Assembly: GCA_030247855.1 (NCBI GenBank)
Contig: JAPDRN010000205.1
Span: 1 to 40,235 of the forward strand
From: Knufia peltigerae
Lineage: Eukaryota; Ascomycota; Eurotiomycetes; Chaetothyriales; Trichomeriaceae
Direction: 5' to 3'
Length of the DNA stretch: 40,235 nucleotides
Each line of letters opens with the position of its first letter. The stretch's first letter is position 1. Made by a program: the position numbers and the translations under genes. The notes beneath the pieces are model-generated. The model saw only the letters and a list, made by a program, of their open reading frames with translations. It had not been told where the DNA came from and searched no databases. Positions 1 through 12,082 of the stretch are shown here, piece by piece.

Positions 1-562
1 GCTGCGGCTTATCCTTGACGTTGATTCATGCATGTACTCCGTATTGAATAGTTTATTCGAACTGGCTGAGGCCTTGAATCTGGTCTGGCTTAGGTTATTT
101 ATGATCATGGCCTTGAGAATGAAGCCAAGTTTAGAAAAGTGCAGGACGTGTCTACGTGCATTGTGGGCTGGTCCTGTTACAATGAGATAACAACAGTACC
201 GCGGAGGGCTCCCTGTTTAGCAATTGGTATATTCATACACAATACAACAACTTATCTGTACATAACTACATGAACTCTGCCACCTAGTGAGCAGAAATGC
301 AATTGGACAGAATCCAAGTTTTTTCGAATCGCTCAGAGTGATGAGAAATTTGTTTCAATTTGTTCCCGAATTTTCTTTCTTGCCTCCTTTTGACAATTTC
401 CCCTGCTGAACTACAATTAGAATTATAATATACCTTGGTTGACCTTTGGGTAGGGGTCATATTATATACGCAAACCATTTCCATTCCATCAGTCCTTCCC
501 TTAGATTCTCAATTTGTCAATTTCAACTTCCATCTCCATCTTCACTGGAGGAGGACCCTGGT
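1..562. other. Intergenic, no gene seen
   Basis: No convincing coding frame is present. It is AT-richer than its neighbours and carries one exact TACTCCGTA at 35-43, a 9-mer that recurs in other intergenic parts of this window. The right end is the 3' flank of the minus-strand gene that stops at 563. Confidence 0.5.
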
Positions 563-1609
563 TTACTTTTCCCGCCGTCGTGTGCGACTTTTAAAGATGC
601 GGTTGAATGTTCTCTTCACCATGGGTTTCGATTGACGATCTGGACGGGTACCAGACGCATGCTCGGTCAAGTCGCTCGAATGGTAGAGCGTTCCAGCTGC
701 TGAATTGCCGGGCATACCGTCCGTAGTTGTATTGGCTCCTTGTTGTTCCGATTCCGGGCCTTCAGCCTGCTCGCACACGGTAGGAGGAGCGTTTCTGGCC
801 CCAACCGCGGCGGGAGAATTTGAAGAGGGTTTCTTGTAGCCCGGGGGGTGAATTGGAGGGGACGGGTTCACGCCCAGCGGCACGCGATGCCGAGCCTCAC
901 CTCCAAAGGGAGGACTGGGGCTGTACTTGTGGGGGCCCCCCGCGAACGTCGGACTCGTCTGGAACGTGAGACGGTGCGTGACGCCTCCGGGATGATAGGT
1001 CTGCGACATTGTAACGGAGTCATAGTCGTAGCCGTACCTGCTAGGAAGCATCATGGGCGGGGGTGGCATTTGTGGCGGCAGTGCCGCCACAGCTGAAGAT
1101 AAAGTCTTCCAGGCCGATGGCGGACAACTAAACGAACTCAGACTCTGTGGACGAATCTGTGGACCGTCGTTTTCGTTTCGAGGAACGCTGTGGCTGTCGC
1201 GGTGGTCTTCTTTTTGAGTGAGCGCTTCGCTTTCTGCTAAACCTGAAGATGATCCAGTGGCGGGCCGATCCGTCGATGGATCCTCGGAAGAAGAAGTAGA
1301 ATAAGAAGTGGAGGAATCCCTCTTGAAAGACTTTTGCGACTTCTGAGACGGCGACGTGTCAAGCTGATGATAAGCGGTGGACACTCCTTGGAATTTCGAC
1401 GACGATCTCGATCGAGGTGATCGACTAACGGCTTCAGATGGCGAAAGAAGCCATTTCTGGTTGAATTTCGGAGTGTACTTGGGTCGAGGGGATGATGATG
1501 AAGATGCAGACGAGGAAGAGAGTGTAGGCTTCGTCGACGAAGGTGTTGGAAGTGGTGCTTCGGAGTAGACATCGTCAACTAATACCACGCAGCCACCCTC
1601 CTCGGGCAT
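563..1609 (-). CDS. Disordered Ser/Pro-rich hypothetical protein
   Basis: A single open frame of 348 residues starts at ATG 1609 (MPEEGGCVV). I recognise no enzymatic or binding domain. After a short hydrophobic start it is low-complexity: serine runs near residues 30-40 and 100-130, proline-rich stretches around residues 175-190 and 245-260, and a strongly basic C-terminus (KRTFNRIFKSRTRRREK). Such composition suggests an intrinsically disordered protein with many potential phosphorylation sites, and the basic tail could bind nucleic acid or membrane or act as a nuclear signal; that is inference. It is divergent from the CorA-like gene at 2256, with about 650 bp between the starts. The unbroken frame and codon pattern support a real gene, but the start could lie in an unseen upstream exon. 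Confidence 0.55.
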   Translation of the reverse strand: MPEEGGCVVLVDDVYSEAPLPTPSSTKPTLSSSSASSSSSPRPKYTPKFNQKWLLSPSEAVSRSPRSRSSSKFQGVSTAYHQLDTSPSQKSQKSFKRDSSTSYSTSSSEDPSTDRPATGSSSGLAESEALTQKEDHRDSHSVPRNENDGPQIRPQSLSSFSCPPSAWKTLSSAVAALPPQMPPPPMMLPSRYGYDYDSVTMSQTYHPGGVTHRLTFQTSPTFAGGPHKYSPSPPFGGEARHRVPLGVNPSPPIHPPGYKKPSSNSPAAVGARNAPPTVCEQAEGPESEQQGANTTTDGMPGNSAAGTLYHSSDLTEHASGTRPDRQSKPMVKRTFNRIFKSRTRRREK

Positions 1610-2255
1610 GTTGTTGGACTTAAGAGTTCACGGACTATCTGATCGCGACTGCACAAATGATAGGTGATGATGTTTGGTGGCCTGGAGATTCTGGCTCGCA
1701 AAAGGCGTCCGTGAGGTTGCTAGGTAAGATTATTTGCGTTTGCACGATCTGCCTTACGACTGCGTGATTGATTTGAGTTGCCGGTTTTTGTGAATACAGA
1801 TACTCGGAGGATCTGACAGCGTGTACAGGAAGAAGCAATGATATATTGGATGGGTTACCCTGAGGTGTCAATCAGAGTGGAGACGCTTCAGTGGGCTTTG
1901 GGCTCTTCAAATAGGACGAGCCGGCCAGTGTTACTTGGGGAGTCTGGGGTGTGTGCACTCCGGACACACCTCGCTTAAGCATCTACAGCACAGCAGTGTT
2001 CAGCCCCAGAGCCCCAGGTCAAGGCAAGCGTCGTACCATGAGGCTGTGTTTGAGGCTGCATTTGAGGCTGCAAAAACCCCCTCGCCTAGTTCTGATGGCA
2101 GAGGCGGTGGCAGTGCTTCCCAATCTACATCGAGAGAGCCATCAAAGGGCTACAGAGTACTCAACTTCAAGCTCTGCACGTCCTGTTCGATAACGATTGA
2201 TTTCCTTCCCGTTCATTCACCATCCATACATCTTAATCTTTCCTAGTCGATTCTA
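1610..2255. promoter_or_regulatory. Divergent intergenic region
   Basis: It separates the minus-strand gene starting at 1609 from the plus-strand gene starting at 2256 and presumably holds both promoters. The small frames inside show no protein-like pattern. A pyrimidine-rich stretch with TCTTAATCTTTCC lies just before ATG 2256. No clear TATA box was identified. Confidence 0.35.
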
Positions 2256-3870
2256 ATGGCGACGGGCACCGCATGGCGGCAATGGGTAGAGACGAGGGAC
2301 ACATACTCGCCCCAGCTTGAACATGGCAGGTCCATCAGTCAGGCATTGAAAAGCTTCGACGAGAACCTGCTTGCACAACGAACCGCAATCTGGTCTGTAC
2401 GTGCGACACGATCCACACGGACGATACATCCAGGTCAAGTCGACGATGCCCGGCTGTCTCAGCTCCTGGAGAGTCGTGCACAAGAACGGCCCCTCTACGA
2501 CATGTTCTTCATCAATCGATTTCTGGTTCAAAATCCTCGAGAGCCTGTCCCTAGCGACGCTCATCGGCTTCTCATATCCAAGGATGCTTTCCAACTGTTG
2601 ATGTCATGTTGCTCGGTACCTCCGTCTTTCTTGTTCGCTCTCAGTCGCTATTATTATCCCAATGGACGTGGCTTCCAGCGCCGTCACGAGGAAAGTAACA
2701 ACACAAACAACAACAGAAGCAGCAGCAGCGTATCCAGTCAGTGGTATTTCCTCCCATTTCGAGTCCAAGTGCCCTGTACCGATATGCGCGATAGCCACGA
2801 AAACACGAGAACAGGGCGGAACCAAATGAATCCTTTCCACTATCTGCATCTACCCAACCAGGAAGTTGACATTCGAGGATCCCAGATTGCCGTCTACGTC
2901 GAGTACAACAAGCACACGGATGTGACGACGGCCATCTGCGTCAATTTCATGGACGGCAGATGGCGCGTGCTCGTCGAAGAGCCACAAACTCGTATCTTGG
3001 AGGCTCTGATGCATTCTTCGGCCCACCTAGGTCCCATGTGGATACATTTGATCCTGTTCACGACCGTCACGAGATGGTGGAACAACTCCCTCCATTCTGT
3101 CAATGAGCAATTGATCGCTTACGAGCTCGAGCTGCAGGATAAATCCGAGGACGCCAGCCCTCCCAACATCTTTTACGGTAATATCAGCAAGGCCTTGCAC
3201 GCCATGGCGGCGCACGTTCATCGATACGGGACCGAAATGGACTCCATACAGAGCACAACCTCTGAGATGGCTGGCTTGTGTCTCGAAGCGCTGAACGGAA
3301 ACGACGGCGTCGCCGTTGCAAACTTTGCCCAACTATCGAGCCAGATCACGGCGACCAAATCCTTCGTGAGTGAATTGGAAAAGAAGATTCAAAACTTGCT
3401 CGCGCTGGTAAGTACTAATACATCGTCTTTGTCTTCTCCACTGAGCGAACCCTTGCTGTGCTGGTGCTATCAACTTGCTGACTATCAAGTGATAGCTTTT
3501 CAACCGCATGCAAATCACAAACGACCGCCGTATGGTGGCCATTTTGGAGGCCGCCCAAGATGAGGCGGCGTACTCTCGTCAGATTGCCGAACGGTCTCAA
3601 CAGCTTTCGGAAGATATGAAAAAGGACAGTGTGTCGATGAAGACGATAGCAATCCTGACCATGTTCTTTTTGCCGGCGACTTCATTCGCCGCCATCCTTG
3701 CGATGCCGTTCTTTGCGACCAACAAATACCTGTCCGATGGCAGAACCGTGTGGATTTGGATCGTTCTCACCCTGCCGACGACAGCAATGGCGTATGCCGT
3801 TTACTACTTGCGGAACAAACGAGAGCTGGAGAAAGCCCAGGAAAAAAAGGGACGCCTTCGTGCTGTATAA
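2256..3870 (+). CDS. CorA-like two-transmembrane transporter, 2 exons
   Basis: Exon 1 is 2256-3407, the intron 3408-3495 (GTAAGT donor, CTGAC branch-like site, TAG acceptor) and exon 2 3496-3870. The splice is phase 0 and gives about 508 residues. Most of the protein is a soluble helical domain. The end carries a helical stalk (DMKKDSVSMKTIAILTMFF) and two membrane segments, roughly ILTMFFLPATSFAAILAMPFF and VWIWIVLTLPTTAMAYAVYYL, with a charged C-terminal tail. This is the layout of fungal CorA-like proteins. The canonical GMN signature of true Mg2+ channels is not present at the end of the first segment (AMPFF instead), as in many fungal members, so the ion cannot be stated. Reading through the intron would give a truncated 435-residue protein without the membrane part. 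Confidence 0.75.
3408..3495 (+). other. Intron of CorA-like gene
   Basis: It starts GTAAGT and ends TAG. Removing it joins the soluble domain in frame to the two membrane segments. The frame also stays open through the intron, which could mislead gene callers. Confidence 0.75.
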
Positions 3871-4676
3871 GCAAGGAACCAGATGAAGCAGAGAAACCAT
3901 AGTAAGCAGTAGAAGATAGGAATGGATCGTAAATCTGAACTCGGAGAGTTCTCGCGAAATTTTCTAAACCAACACTATAAAGTCGTGGTGTCTTGGGTAC
4001 ACTGTCTGGCGTTGGTGCGCTACGGCTTGGGCGTGCGAGAAAGGTCCGCGTTCAGACAACGTAGAAGAAACGGACGAGGTCAGTGGCGGGCTGTGTGTTG
4101 TGCCTGTTTGTCACTGGCTCAATTAATCGATGGCTGCATACCCTAGCAAGGTCATTGGACAAGCAATAAGCGAACAGTGCCCTGTGACATTCGCCAAAAT
4201 CACCCTTACCAACTCCCCTCCAGAGTCTCAGACATGAACAGTTGCATGGATGACTCCACTGCGCGCACCTCTATTTGCTCATGCAGTCCTTTTGATCACT
4301 GTTGGTGGACTGGGACAGCTTGGCTTTCATTCATCTGCCCAAACAGCCACCTCGCTAAATGTCGAAAGGCTGTGAATTTCCAGACCGCATGCAGCGAAAT
4401 GGGCGGTGGCTGTAACATGCATGCTGACGTTGACAGGGACCTTTTCTCTTCTGGCGGTTTGTGCAAACCCTGGGACTAACCTGGAGAGAAGGCTGTGCTT
4501 CAAGAAGGTGTTAATTGTAGAAAGTATGAACTACCGGATACTTCCATCTTGTGTGATTTCTTAATTTTTCCATATATTTTGCTCTCAAATACTCCGTACG
4601 TTGAATTCGAGTTCCACAGTAGCTTCGAGTTGACTCTTTGACAAGCGAGCTAGAAGACGGCCGACATCGAACAACA
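3871..4676. other. Intergenic, no gene seen
   Basis: About 800 bp between the CorA-like gene and the vWA gene. Short frames exist but none looks like protein. An exact TACTCCGTA lies at 4590-4598, about 80 bp before the next start codon. Confidence 0.45.
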
Positions 4677-7660
4677 ATGAAGAATGTCTCTTCGACGCCC
4701 ACGGCTCAGACGAAACCTCTCGAAACCAGCGATGATCTTTCCATACTCCGAGACTTGAGAAGTGGGTATACGCTGGCAATGAGACAGTATTAGTATCACT
4801 GATGATTTGCTCCATTACAGAACGAAGGGACCAGAGGCCAGCTTCAGAGACAAGCTCGAGGGCCAACCAGTCTGAGTACAGTCCGACGGCGCGGCTACAG
4901 CCTCCCAGTAAGAGCATGCCGTCAGAGCCGAACTCCGTTGGCTACCCAGAGGAGAAGTCTGTTCAAGCCATTGGACAAGAAACTGAACGCGTGCTCAGGG
5001 AACATGTTGTCACCGGGAGCGGTGCCACCCCAGAAGCCGCACCATCGACCCCTTACAAGCAGGTGCAGGTTGCGTTTGCGATAGATGTCTCCTACAGCAC
5101 GGAAGGAGGTGTTCTCGAGCAGGAGAAGCAAGCAACACTGAAGCTCGGCGCCCATTTAGAGGCTCCGGCAAGGGATCGGGCGCAAATACTTCCATGGACT
5201 TCGATTGCACTTCCGCCCGTCGGGCTGTCTGACATTCAAAGCCTGAGGCCGATGGGAGGCACCAATCCCACTGTCCTGAACACCGCCGACCCGCATCAAC
5301 GTATACTCCAACAGTGCTCCCTCTGGTTCCTTCTCACCGACGGCATGATTGAACAGCCCACAGTGAGGGAATTTGCAGTTGGGATAGGTGAGAATGGTCT
5401 GCACGGAAAGGCCTGCGTGGTGATCCTCTTTGGGTATCGACCTTACCGGCCCGTTCAGTGTAATATTTCCGTCGGACAATCCGTCTTCGCGCTTGCTCCG
5501 CATTGCGCGTTTCTCTTCCACGACGTTTCGAACGGAGAAGTCTTCGTCTTCCAATGCAAAGGATGCTTCCGCTCTCTCCTCCCCGAGGAGAACATGGAGG
5601 TCATCTTGACTCCGGAGACCACTTGGGATCAGCTGCCGCGACTCTCTTATGATCGATTGGCCGAGCTCTCCATCCCCAAACCACGTCAGATCGCCTCGAA
5701 CGCAGTCTTCCTGGCGAGCGGCAGAGTGGTCAACCTGGAAGACATGTACGGTGAACGCCTTGGGCAAGACGTCTCAGACGAAATCCTCGGTAACGATGAC
5801 AACTTGAAATCCGTGTTGCTTGCTGCCCAAAGCAGAGGGAAGAGCAGGGAGATTGAGCACTGGGTCTCCAAGCAAAGGATGTCGAAAAGGGCGACCGAAT
5901 ATCTTGATCGACCGGACATTGACGGTGCGGCTTCCAAATTGATCTCGAGACTCCTGGAGGCGACCAAGGCAGATCCTCGCGATCCAGTCTTGGAGAAGGA
6001 CCTTAGGAAGCAGTTGAGAGATGCGCACGACAGAAATCTGCGTTGGTTCATGCAATCGGTCCGCCGTGAGCAAGAGAAGATCCGTCAACGCAATACAATC
6101 GTGAGCGATGCATTGGAGAGAGTCAAATTGAACAGAAAGAGTCCAGGTTCTCCAATCATGATGAGCCCTGTCTCACCTCGCCCCGGGCAATCTGGGCCAC
6201 GGGAACAGACTTCGCAAGCATATGCGGACTGGGGGTCGCATGCTCATACAAAAGATATTCATGTCCCTCCCGACCCACCGAGGCTATCACATCGTAAACT
6301 ACATCTGCCAATCCGAAAGGGAACAGCCAATGGCTCGGGGAAGCTCGCAAACTTCTATCCTGCACAGGGTTCGTATTCAGAACATCAAGGCCGGGCCCAA
6401 GATCTCACCTCAAGATCAAGCTCAAGCCCAAGCAGTCCCGCATATCAGTCGTATAACAGAACGTCACCCTTCTTTACAAACCCGGATGTGTCGGACTTGC
6501 TGTATATGAAAGGATACAAGCTGAACTCGGGCCCGTCATCTGCACCTCCTTTCCAGGGCCGTTGCAATCTGTGCGAGGACGACAATTCACCGTTGGCCCT
6601 TCTCCTCAAGGCCAAGCCCGACGACTACGAGACCGAGGGCGGTTTTCCCAACCCAGGCAGCAATTGCATGATCAAATACCCCTTCGCCATGGGCAACTTC
6701 CCGGAAACAGACATCATCTCGTCATTCCTCTGTTGCGAGAAATGTGCCTCATTCGTCTCCCGCATCGGAACCTCACCACTCGACGAAGCCATCACAGGTG
6801 CCATCCCGCTTGTGCCACTGTCCAACGAAATGAACCGGGACAGTGTGCTCAAGGAAGTTGATGCGACGTTGGTTCAGCGGTTTGATCTGCAGATACTCGA
6901 CCAGATATTCCTTTCCATCCTGTACACCAAGTTAGACAAGGCCACCAGGGGCTCAGAGGTCGTCAGTGAGATGTTCATCCGCGCACTGGAGTGGCAGTGT
7001 CGAAATTTCCTCCAGCACATGACTTTGCCCGCGAGAATCAGTTGCTGCTCTACTGGCCTCGAAGAAGACGAAGGCGTGTATGAGCCGTTGACGACAACAT
7101 TGTCATCGATTCTATCGAACATAGATATGCCCTGGGAGGAAGGGCCAAAGAGGCTTCTGAGCTACCCAAACGATGGCTTCGTGACGTTGATCAAGGCCGC
7201 ACTTGACTTGGACATCGTAGGTCCTTCGGACAGTCATGTCGAGAAGTTGATCTTCCAGCGACTGCTGTTCTACCTGGCCGAGCAGCACTCGGCGCTACGC
7301 GAGAAGATGGGGCCCGAATCCGCGAAGGAGGAGCTGTGCAGCATACTGGCAGGCAATCAAGGCGGGCTCATACCCGGTAGATTCAGTGTGGAGCTCGAAG
7401 GTCTCGAAGGCACCTACCTGCTCGAAAGCAGTGCATATGACTCGTTCCGGCGGCTGAAAGAGATGTTTGGCTCGGTGGAGCGGAAATGCGGCGTCGCAAT
7501 CAGACTGTTTTTACAACTCATGGCCAACGTGGATTGGGATGGAGCGTCCGACGAAGATTTCTTCGACATGACACGAGCGAGGTATTGGAGTTCGATGCTG
7601 TTCACGGCCCCTTGGGATCTCAAGGAGGAAGATTGCCACGAAATCTTGAAGAAAGCATGA
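4677..7660 (+). CDS. von Willebrand A-domain protein with CxxC pairs
   Basis: I place the start at ATG 4677: exon 1 4677-4761, intron 4762-4820 (GTGGGT donor, CACTGAT branch-like site, ACAG acceptor), exon 2 4821-7660, about 974 residues. The ATG at 4802 lies inside this intron. The N-terminal third holds a vWA fold with a MIDAS-like metal site: DVSYS at about residues 117-121 (DxSxS), a Thr in MGGTNPT near 176 and the Asp of LLTDG near 202. A charged helical segment follows (about 330-440), then a Ser/Pro-rich linker, then two cysteine pairs (C610/C613 and C667/C670) that could hold a zinc ion, and an alpha-helical C-terminus. vWA domains usually mediate metal-dependent protein-protein contacts. 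No enzymatic motif is seen, so the cellular role is unknown. Confidence 0.72.
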
Positions 7661-8001
7661 GATTATTGTAATGGATCGAAGTGACACACTGGCTAGGTTC
7701 AAACGGTGCCGATCTTACTGTGAGTATTTCCAGTTTAATGTGGAAAATGAGGGAGGCAGAGCATCAATGGTTTTGTGATTCTCCGTAGAGATATATAGTC
7801 TGGAACTTTCGGACTTCTACCGCAGTTTGATCACGTTCCGTTCAATTGCGGCGAGACTTATCCGAATCATGCGTTCCGCGAATCACCTGAGGCTTTACGA
7901 GTAACGGGCATTACGGGACAATATTCACGATCCAGAGCAGCTTCATTCCTCTTACTATACCAAGCTCGACAACATTCTCTATTCTAGAGGCTCATATCAC
8001 A
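7661..8001 (+). promoter_or_regulatory. Upstream region of Cox11 gene
   Basis: About 340 bp holding the 3' flank of the vWA gene and the promoter of the Cox11 gene. No specific element was recognised beyond AT-rich stretches near 7790-7800. Confidence 0.3.
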
Positions 8002-8902
8002 ATGAATACATTTTTCCTCCCATCGAGGTTTGTAGGAGTCAGTTCACACATCGCCCGAGACCTTCAGAAACCTCTGCGGACGTCGAGATGCGCAGTTCGA
8101 AATATTTCACACACCACCACCAAGAGAGTACAATATGCCTCACCTTGGGAAGCTGCTAGGGCTGAGGCTCGACAGAAGAATCGAACGACCATGTACGTCC
8201 AGAGGCGTGTGCAAGCAGTACCGTACAAAACAACTCACCTAGGAAAACCCCAGGTACTACGGCCTAAGTGCAGGCATAACACTACTCGCCCTCTCGTATG
8301 CTTCGGTCCCTCTGTATAAAATGGTAAGCCCTCCCGCAACAACAGCGGCCCACTCTCCCCCACTGGCTTCAAGATTCCAAGATGACTGACTCCTGCCTCA
8401 GATCTGCCAACAGACGGGTTGGTCCGGCCAACCGGTCAAAGCCCACGACGGGGCAGGAGACCCAGCCGTCCGACTCAAGCCGGTCGAAGACCACCGCCGC
8501 CTCCGCATCACCTTCAACAGCTCCGTGTCCGATACGCTTCCTTGGAAGTTCACGCCTCAACAGCGAGAGGTTCGGGTGCTGCCCGGCGAGACCGCCCTGG
8601 CCTTTTACACGGCCACGAACAAGAGCGAAGCAGATATTATAGGCGTGGCGACATATTCAGTCACACCGGCGCAGGTGGCGCCGTATTTCAGCAAGATCCA
8701 ATGTTTTTGTTTCGAAGAACAGAGGCTGAACGCGGGAGAAACGGTGGACATGCCGGTGTTTTTCTTCATCGACCCGGAATTCGCAAAGGACCCAAACATG
8801 AGAGGCATCGATACCATCACGTTAAACTATACCTTTTTCAAAGCTCGATATGATAAGAATGGTATCTTGACCACGATCCCCATGGGGATGGCAGTTGCTT
8901 GA
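8002..8902 (+). CDS. COX11: Cytochrome c oxidase copper chaperone Cox11
   Basis: Three exons: 8002-8192, 8254-8323 and 8402-8902. The introns are 8193-8253 (GTACGT...CAG) and 8324-8401 (GTAAGC...CAG), giving about 253 residues. Cox11/CtaG delivers copper to the CuB centre of subunit 1 of cytochrome c oxidase from the mitochondrial inner membrane. The N-terminus is basic and Ser/Thr-rich, as in a mitochondrial presequence. One membrane segment spans about residues 64-85 and runs into the family signature SVPLYKMICQQTGWSG. The copper-binding CFCF motif is at C188 and C190 (KIQCFCFEEQ), followed by the conserved VFFFIDPEF. The splice inside codon Met64 and the tiny middle exon (70 nt) mean that an unspliced reading misses the membrane segment. 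Length and motifs fit an intact gene. Confidence 0.95.
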
Positions 8903-10194
8903 ATTGTATCAAGAGACGGCAAAGAAGAGCAAAAAAGACACAACATGTGCAAAGGTTTCCCCCGCGTCGAGACATGGTTTGCGAATGGCCATACAACATC
9001 AATATCAGATCTCATGTTGGAGGTCTCGTTATGGTGCTCTTTTAGGGAGTCCTGACGACGCTCAGACCACTCTTGGAGGAATCGTCTCGGCAATCCCAAC
9101 TCTGTCAGGTGGGAAACCTCTATCGTCTAAACAAGACGTGTACAACAGACATGGCGCGTGAAGTGGATGTCTGATGATTCAATGATCGAATGGATCACTA
9201 TCAGGTGTGTTGCGGTTCCAGGCTGTCAGCATGCCCGTCACACCGAACGGACAGGCACATTATACGAAGCTCTTTGGCTGCTGTTCAACACCAGAAAGTC
9301 TTCTACGCCCCCCACTGCCGAGTTCGAGACGCGGGACGAGACAGGCGAGATGAACGGAGATGATTGTGGCAAGTCGACTGCGAAAGGACAGGTTCGATGT
9401 ATGTATACATGAACCTATCAGCTCGGTCGCGCCAACACCAATCCCGACAATTATCAAGCATGAAAATCTGTATCATGCAAATCATATCATCCGCGACGAA
9501 CATTGACGGTTTGATACCGAATAACCTCTAGTTTTGTCTCTTCGCAAGCGATTTCGTCCAATGAATGCTTTTGGAGGGCAATGGATGGGACATGTCATTA
9601 CTCGAGTACACTATAGGTACCACTATGTACCTCTAGGTATTTATTTCTAGGTATCTCTCCCGTAGAATGGAGCAACTCTCCTCTTTTGTTTCTTATTATC
9701 CACACAAAGTACGAAGTAGCCCGGTGGTCTTGCTCTTGGCCTCGGTCTTGTGTTCTTTGTTCTTTTGGTGGACAAACGCCGTCTTCTCTCTCTTCCGAGT
9801 GCGTTTCTAACGCTATGCAAAGTGATGCCGATTTCCTTTTACCATGATCAATGCGATGCAATGCAAATGCTCCCCAGTGTATCATTACAAAAAGGTGGGT
9901 TTTTTCTTTTTTTTTCTCCGTAGCGCCTCTTTTCTTCCTTGAAGTTTTCCTTGGTTGATGAAAGGTGAGGGTGAGTAGAAGATGCAAATATTATTAAGGA
10001 TGATGACGATGATGATAAAAAGGCGGTGATTCCAGCCAAAGCCCACACGAACTAGCTTGGCTGGCCGGCCGGCTGTGTGTTTGTGTCATTATGTGTCGTT
10101 GTGTGGTGCCGTTGGTATGTATGTTGATGTTTGTGTTTGCGTTTGCGTTTGCCAAAATTTGTGCGTTTTGCGTGTTTTTGCGTGTTTGTGTTCC
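8903..10194. other. Convergent intergenic region, no gene seen
   Basis: About 1.3 kb between the stops of Cox11 (+) and the sedolisin (-). It shows no supported gene. Near 9608-9656 are several GGTA/CTAGGTAT repeats. From about 10070 to 10190 the plus strand is GT-rich, which is the CA-rich 3' flank of the sedolisin gene. Confidence 0.45.
10135..10152. repeat. (GTTTGC)3 short tandem repeat
   Basis: Three perfect copies of GTTTGC sit in a GT-rich stretch just downstream (in gene sense) of the sedolisin stop. No function is inferred. Confidence 0.8.
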
Positions 10195-12082
10195 TCATTT
10201 TGTGGCGACACCGGATTTATCATGACCTCCAATGCCCAAGACGTCCAAAATCTTTTCAAAATCCGGCGTCCCAAAGCCGCTGGCGACGTCCCAACCTTTG
10301 GCGGCACCGAACCCCGGACCGTCACAGCCCACGCTCGTACCGTTGACCACGTCCGTGAAGGCGGCGAAACCTTGCTGGTACAGCCAGGGGTTGAGCCAAC
10401 CCATGGGGGGTTTCCCCTCTGCGACCAGGGCGTCGTTGACGAGGGAAAAGATGCTCGCCATGGTCGGGGTGGAGCAACTCGTGCCGTCGACGGTGCGGAC
10501 GGTCGAGTTGAGAAACACAATGTACCGGTAACTCTGGGCCGAGATGTCCGGGTAAGCGCGGCCCGAGGAGTTGTACAGGCCCTTGAACTCGTCGCCGACG
10601 GTGTCGAGGTACCGTTCGACGGCGGTGTCTTGCCAGCTCGGCCGGGCAAAGTAGTTGCTGAACCCGCTGCCCGAGGCGTAACCGTTGCCGGGGTCGAAGG
10701 CGACCCGTTCCGGGTAGCCCCTCGTGCCGCCGACGGTGGTCACGTAGGGGCAGGAGGCCGGGAAGGCGGGCAGGAAGGTGGAGGTGTTTTTGCCGTCGTT
10801 GCTGACGCAGCTGTCGTTGCCGCCGACGCCGTAGTCGCCCGAGCTGAAGAACAGGGAAACGCCTTGGGCCCCGAGGGCGGCGAATTGGTTGCAGACCTGT
10901 CGCGCGTAGGTTCGAGGTACGGTCTGTTCGTCGTCGCCGTAAGAGGTCGACACGACCTTGGGCAGGGTGGCCGGGTCCTGGTCGCGCATCCACAGGACCC
11001 AGGTCAGGTAGGGCTCGTTGGTGTTTTCGGCGGTGAAGGCGTCGGCCTCGAAGGGTGGCATGCCGCCCGTCGAGTACGCCGTGACGGGGGTCGGGTAGAC
11101 GAGACCCAAGATGGTCTCGAGGTCCAGGTTCCCTTCGACGCCGGCGCCCGCGGTGGCGTTGTCGATCGCGCCGCCGTCGATGGACACCTGCTTCAACGCA
11201 TAAGACGAGTTGACGGCCTCGGGGCGGAAGTTTTGGAGGTACAGTTTGGCGTCGGGGCGACTCGAAACTTGGCCGAGGTAGTTGGTGAAGCCGATCGAGT
11301 TGTTCTTGACGGATCGAGGCGTGTAGTTGACGGTGTTGTACAGCGCGCTCAAACATTTGGTCGTCATGCCGGCGAAATTGCAGACTTGGCCGAGTGAGGT
11401 CGAGTTGGCGGCGGCAGTGAGCTCGGCCAGATCGATTTCGGTCGGGACGGTGAGGACGGTTTCCCCCTTGGGGTTCGCACGTAGAAACGCCGTGGTGGGC
11501 TGAATGGTCGTGATGTGGTCGTGCAGCGAGCGCGGGAGAGACCAGCTGGTGGATCGGACGAGCTTGGCTCCATCTTCGTGCTTGTACACCGAGTACTTGG
11601 TGTCGAGGAGTCGTTCAATCTGAGCAACAGGCAGAGTGAGTGTGAGCCAGTCTCGGGCCGCGTTGAATTGGAGGTGAGACGAGTCAATGCCGTTCTCGGA
11701 CAGCCAATCCTGAATCGAGTTCACGGTGTCATCGGTCGGTGAGACTAGATCGTGGACTTGTTGCTGAGAAAGATGTTGACCATAGCGATGGTGAGAAGGA
11801 TCCGAGACTTTGTTCAGGTTAGTTTTGGGTTCAGCTGCCCCGGTGGTTTGGGAACACGACTAAAAGCTTACCCTCGAACAAATGTTGCTCGAGAAGGTCG
11901 AAATTATTGGGTTGTAGACCAATGTTGAGCTTCAGGAGGTGAAATGGATGAGGATTTCCAGCTACAGACCATTTGGGAGGTACATTGATGGACTCTTTGA
12001 CGGCATATTCAAATCGGGGGTTGAGGGGTGATGAAAAGACGGACTGTGAGACGGCCAAGAGGGCCAAAACAATCTTGAACAT
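10195..12082 (-). CDS. Secreted sedolisin / tripeptidyl peptidase (S53)
   Basis: Exon 1 is 12082-11872, intron 11871-11808 (GTAAGC donor, CTAAC branch, AAG acceptor), exon 2 11807-10195, about 607 residues. I start at MFKIVLALLAV because it begins a clear signal peptide; the upstream frame to 12217 lacks that logic. A pro-kumamolisin-type propeptide follows, with SDPSHHRYGQHLS across the splice. The catalytic domain has the Glu and Asp of GVEGNLDLE (about E295 and D299), the oxyanion Asp of SSGDYG (about D395) and the nucleophile Ser of DGTSCSTP (about S514). The calcium-site elements TDVVNGTSVGC and GWDVASGFGTPDF are near the end. Several N-glycosylation sequons occur. It should be an acid-active extracellular peptidase releasing tripeptides from N-termini. 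It appears intact, and the long plus-strand frame opposite it is a shadow. Confidence 0.93.

Noticed and set aside
10057..11397. Long plus-strand open frame of 446 codons
   Set aside because: It lies antisense to the sedolisin catalytic domain, which has complete motifs; the frame has Arg/Gly/Val-rich shadow composition and no domain.
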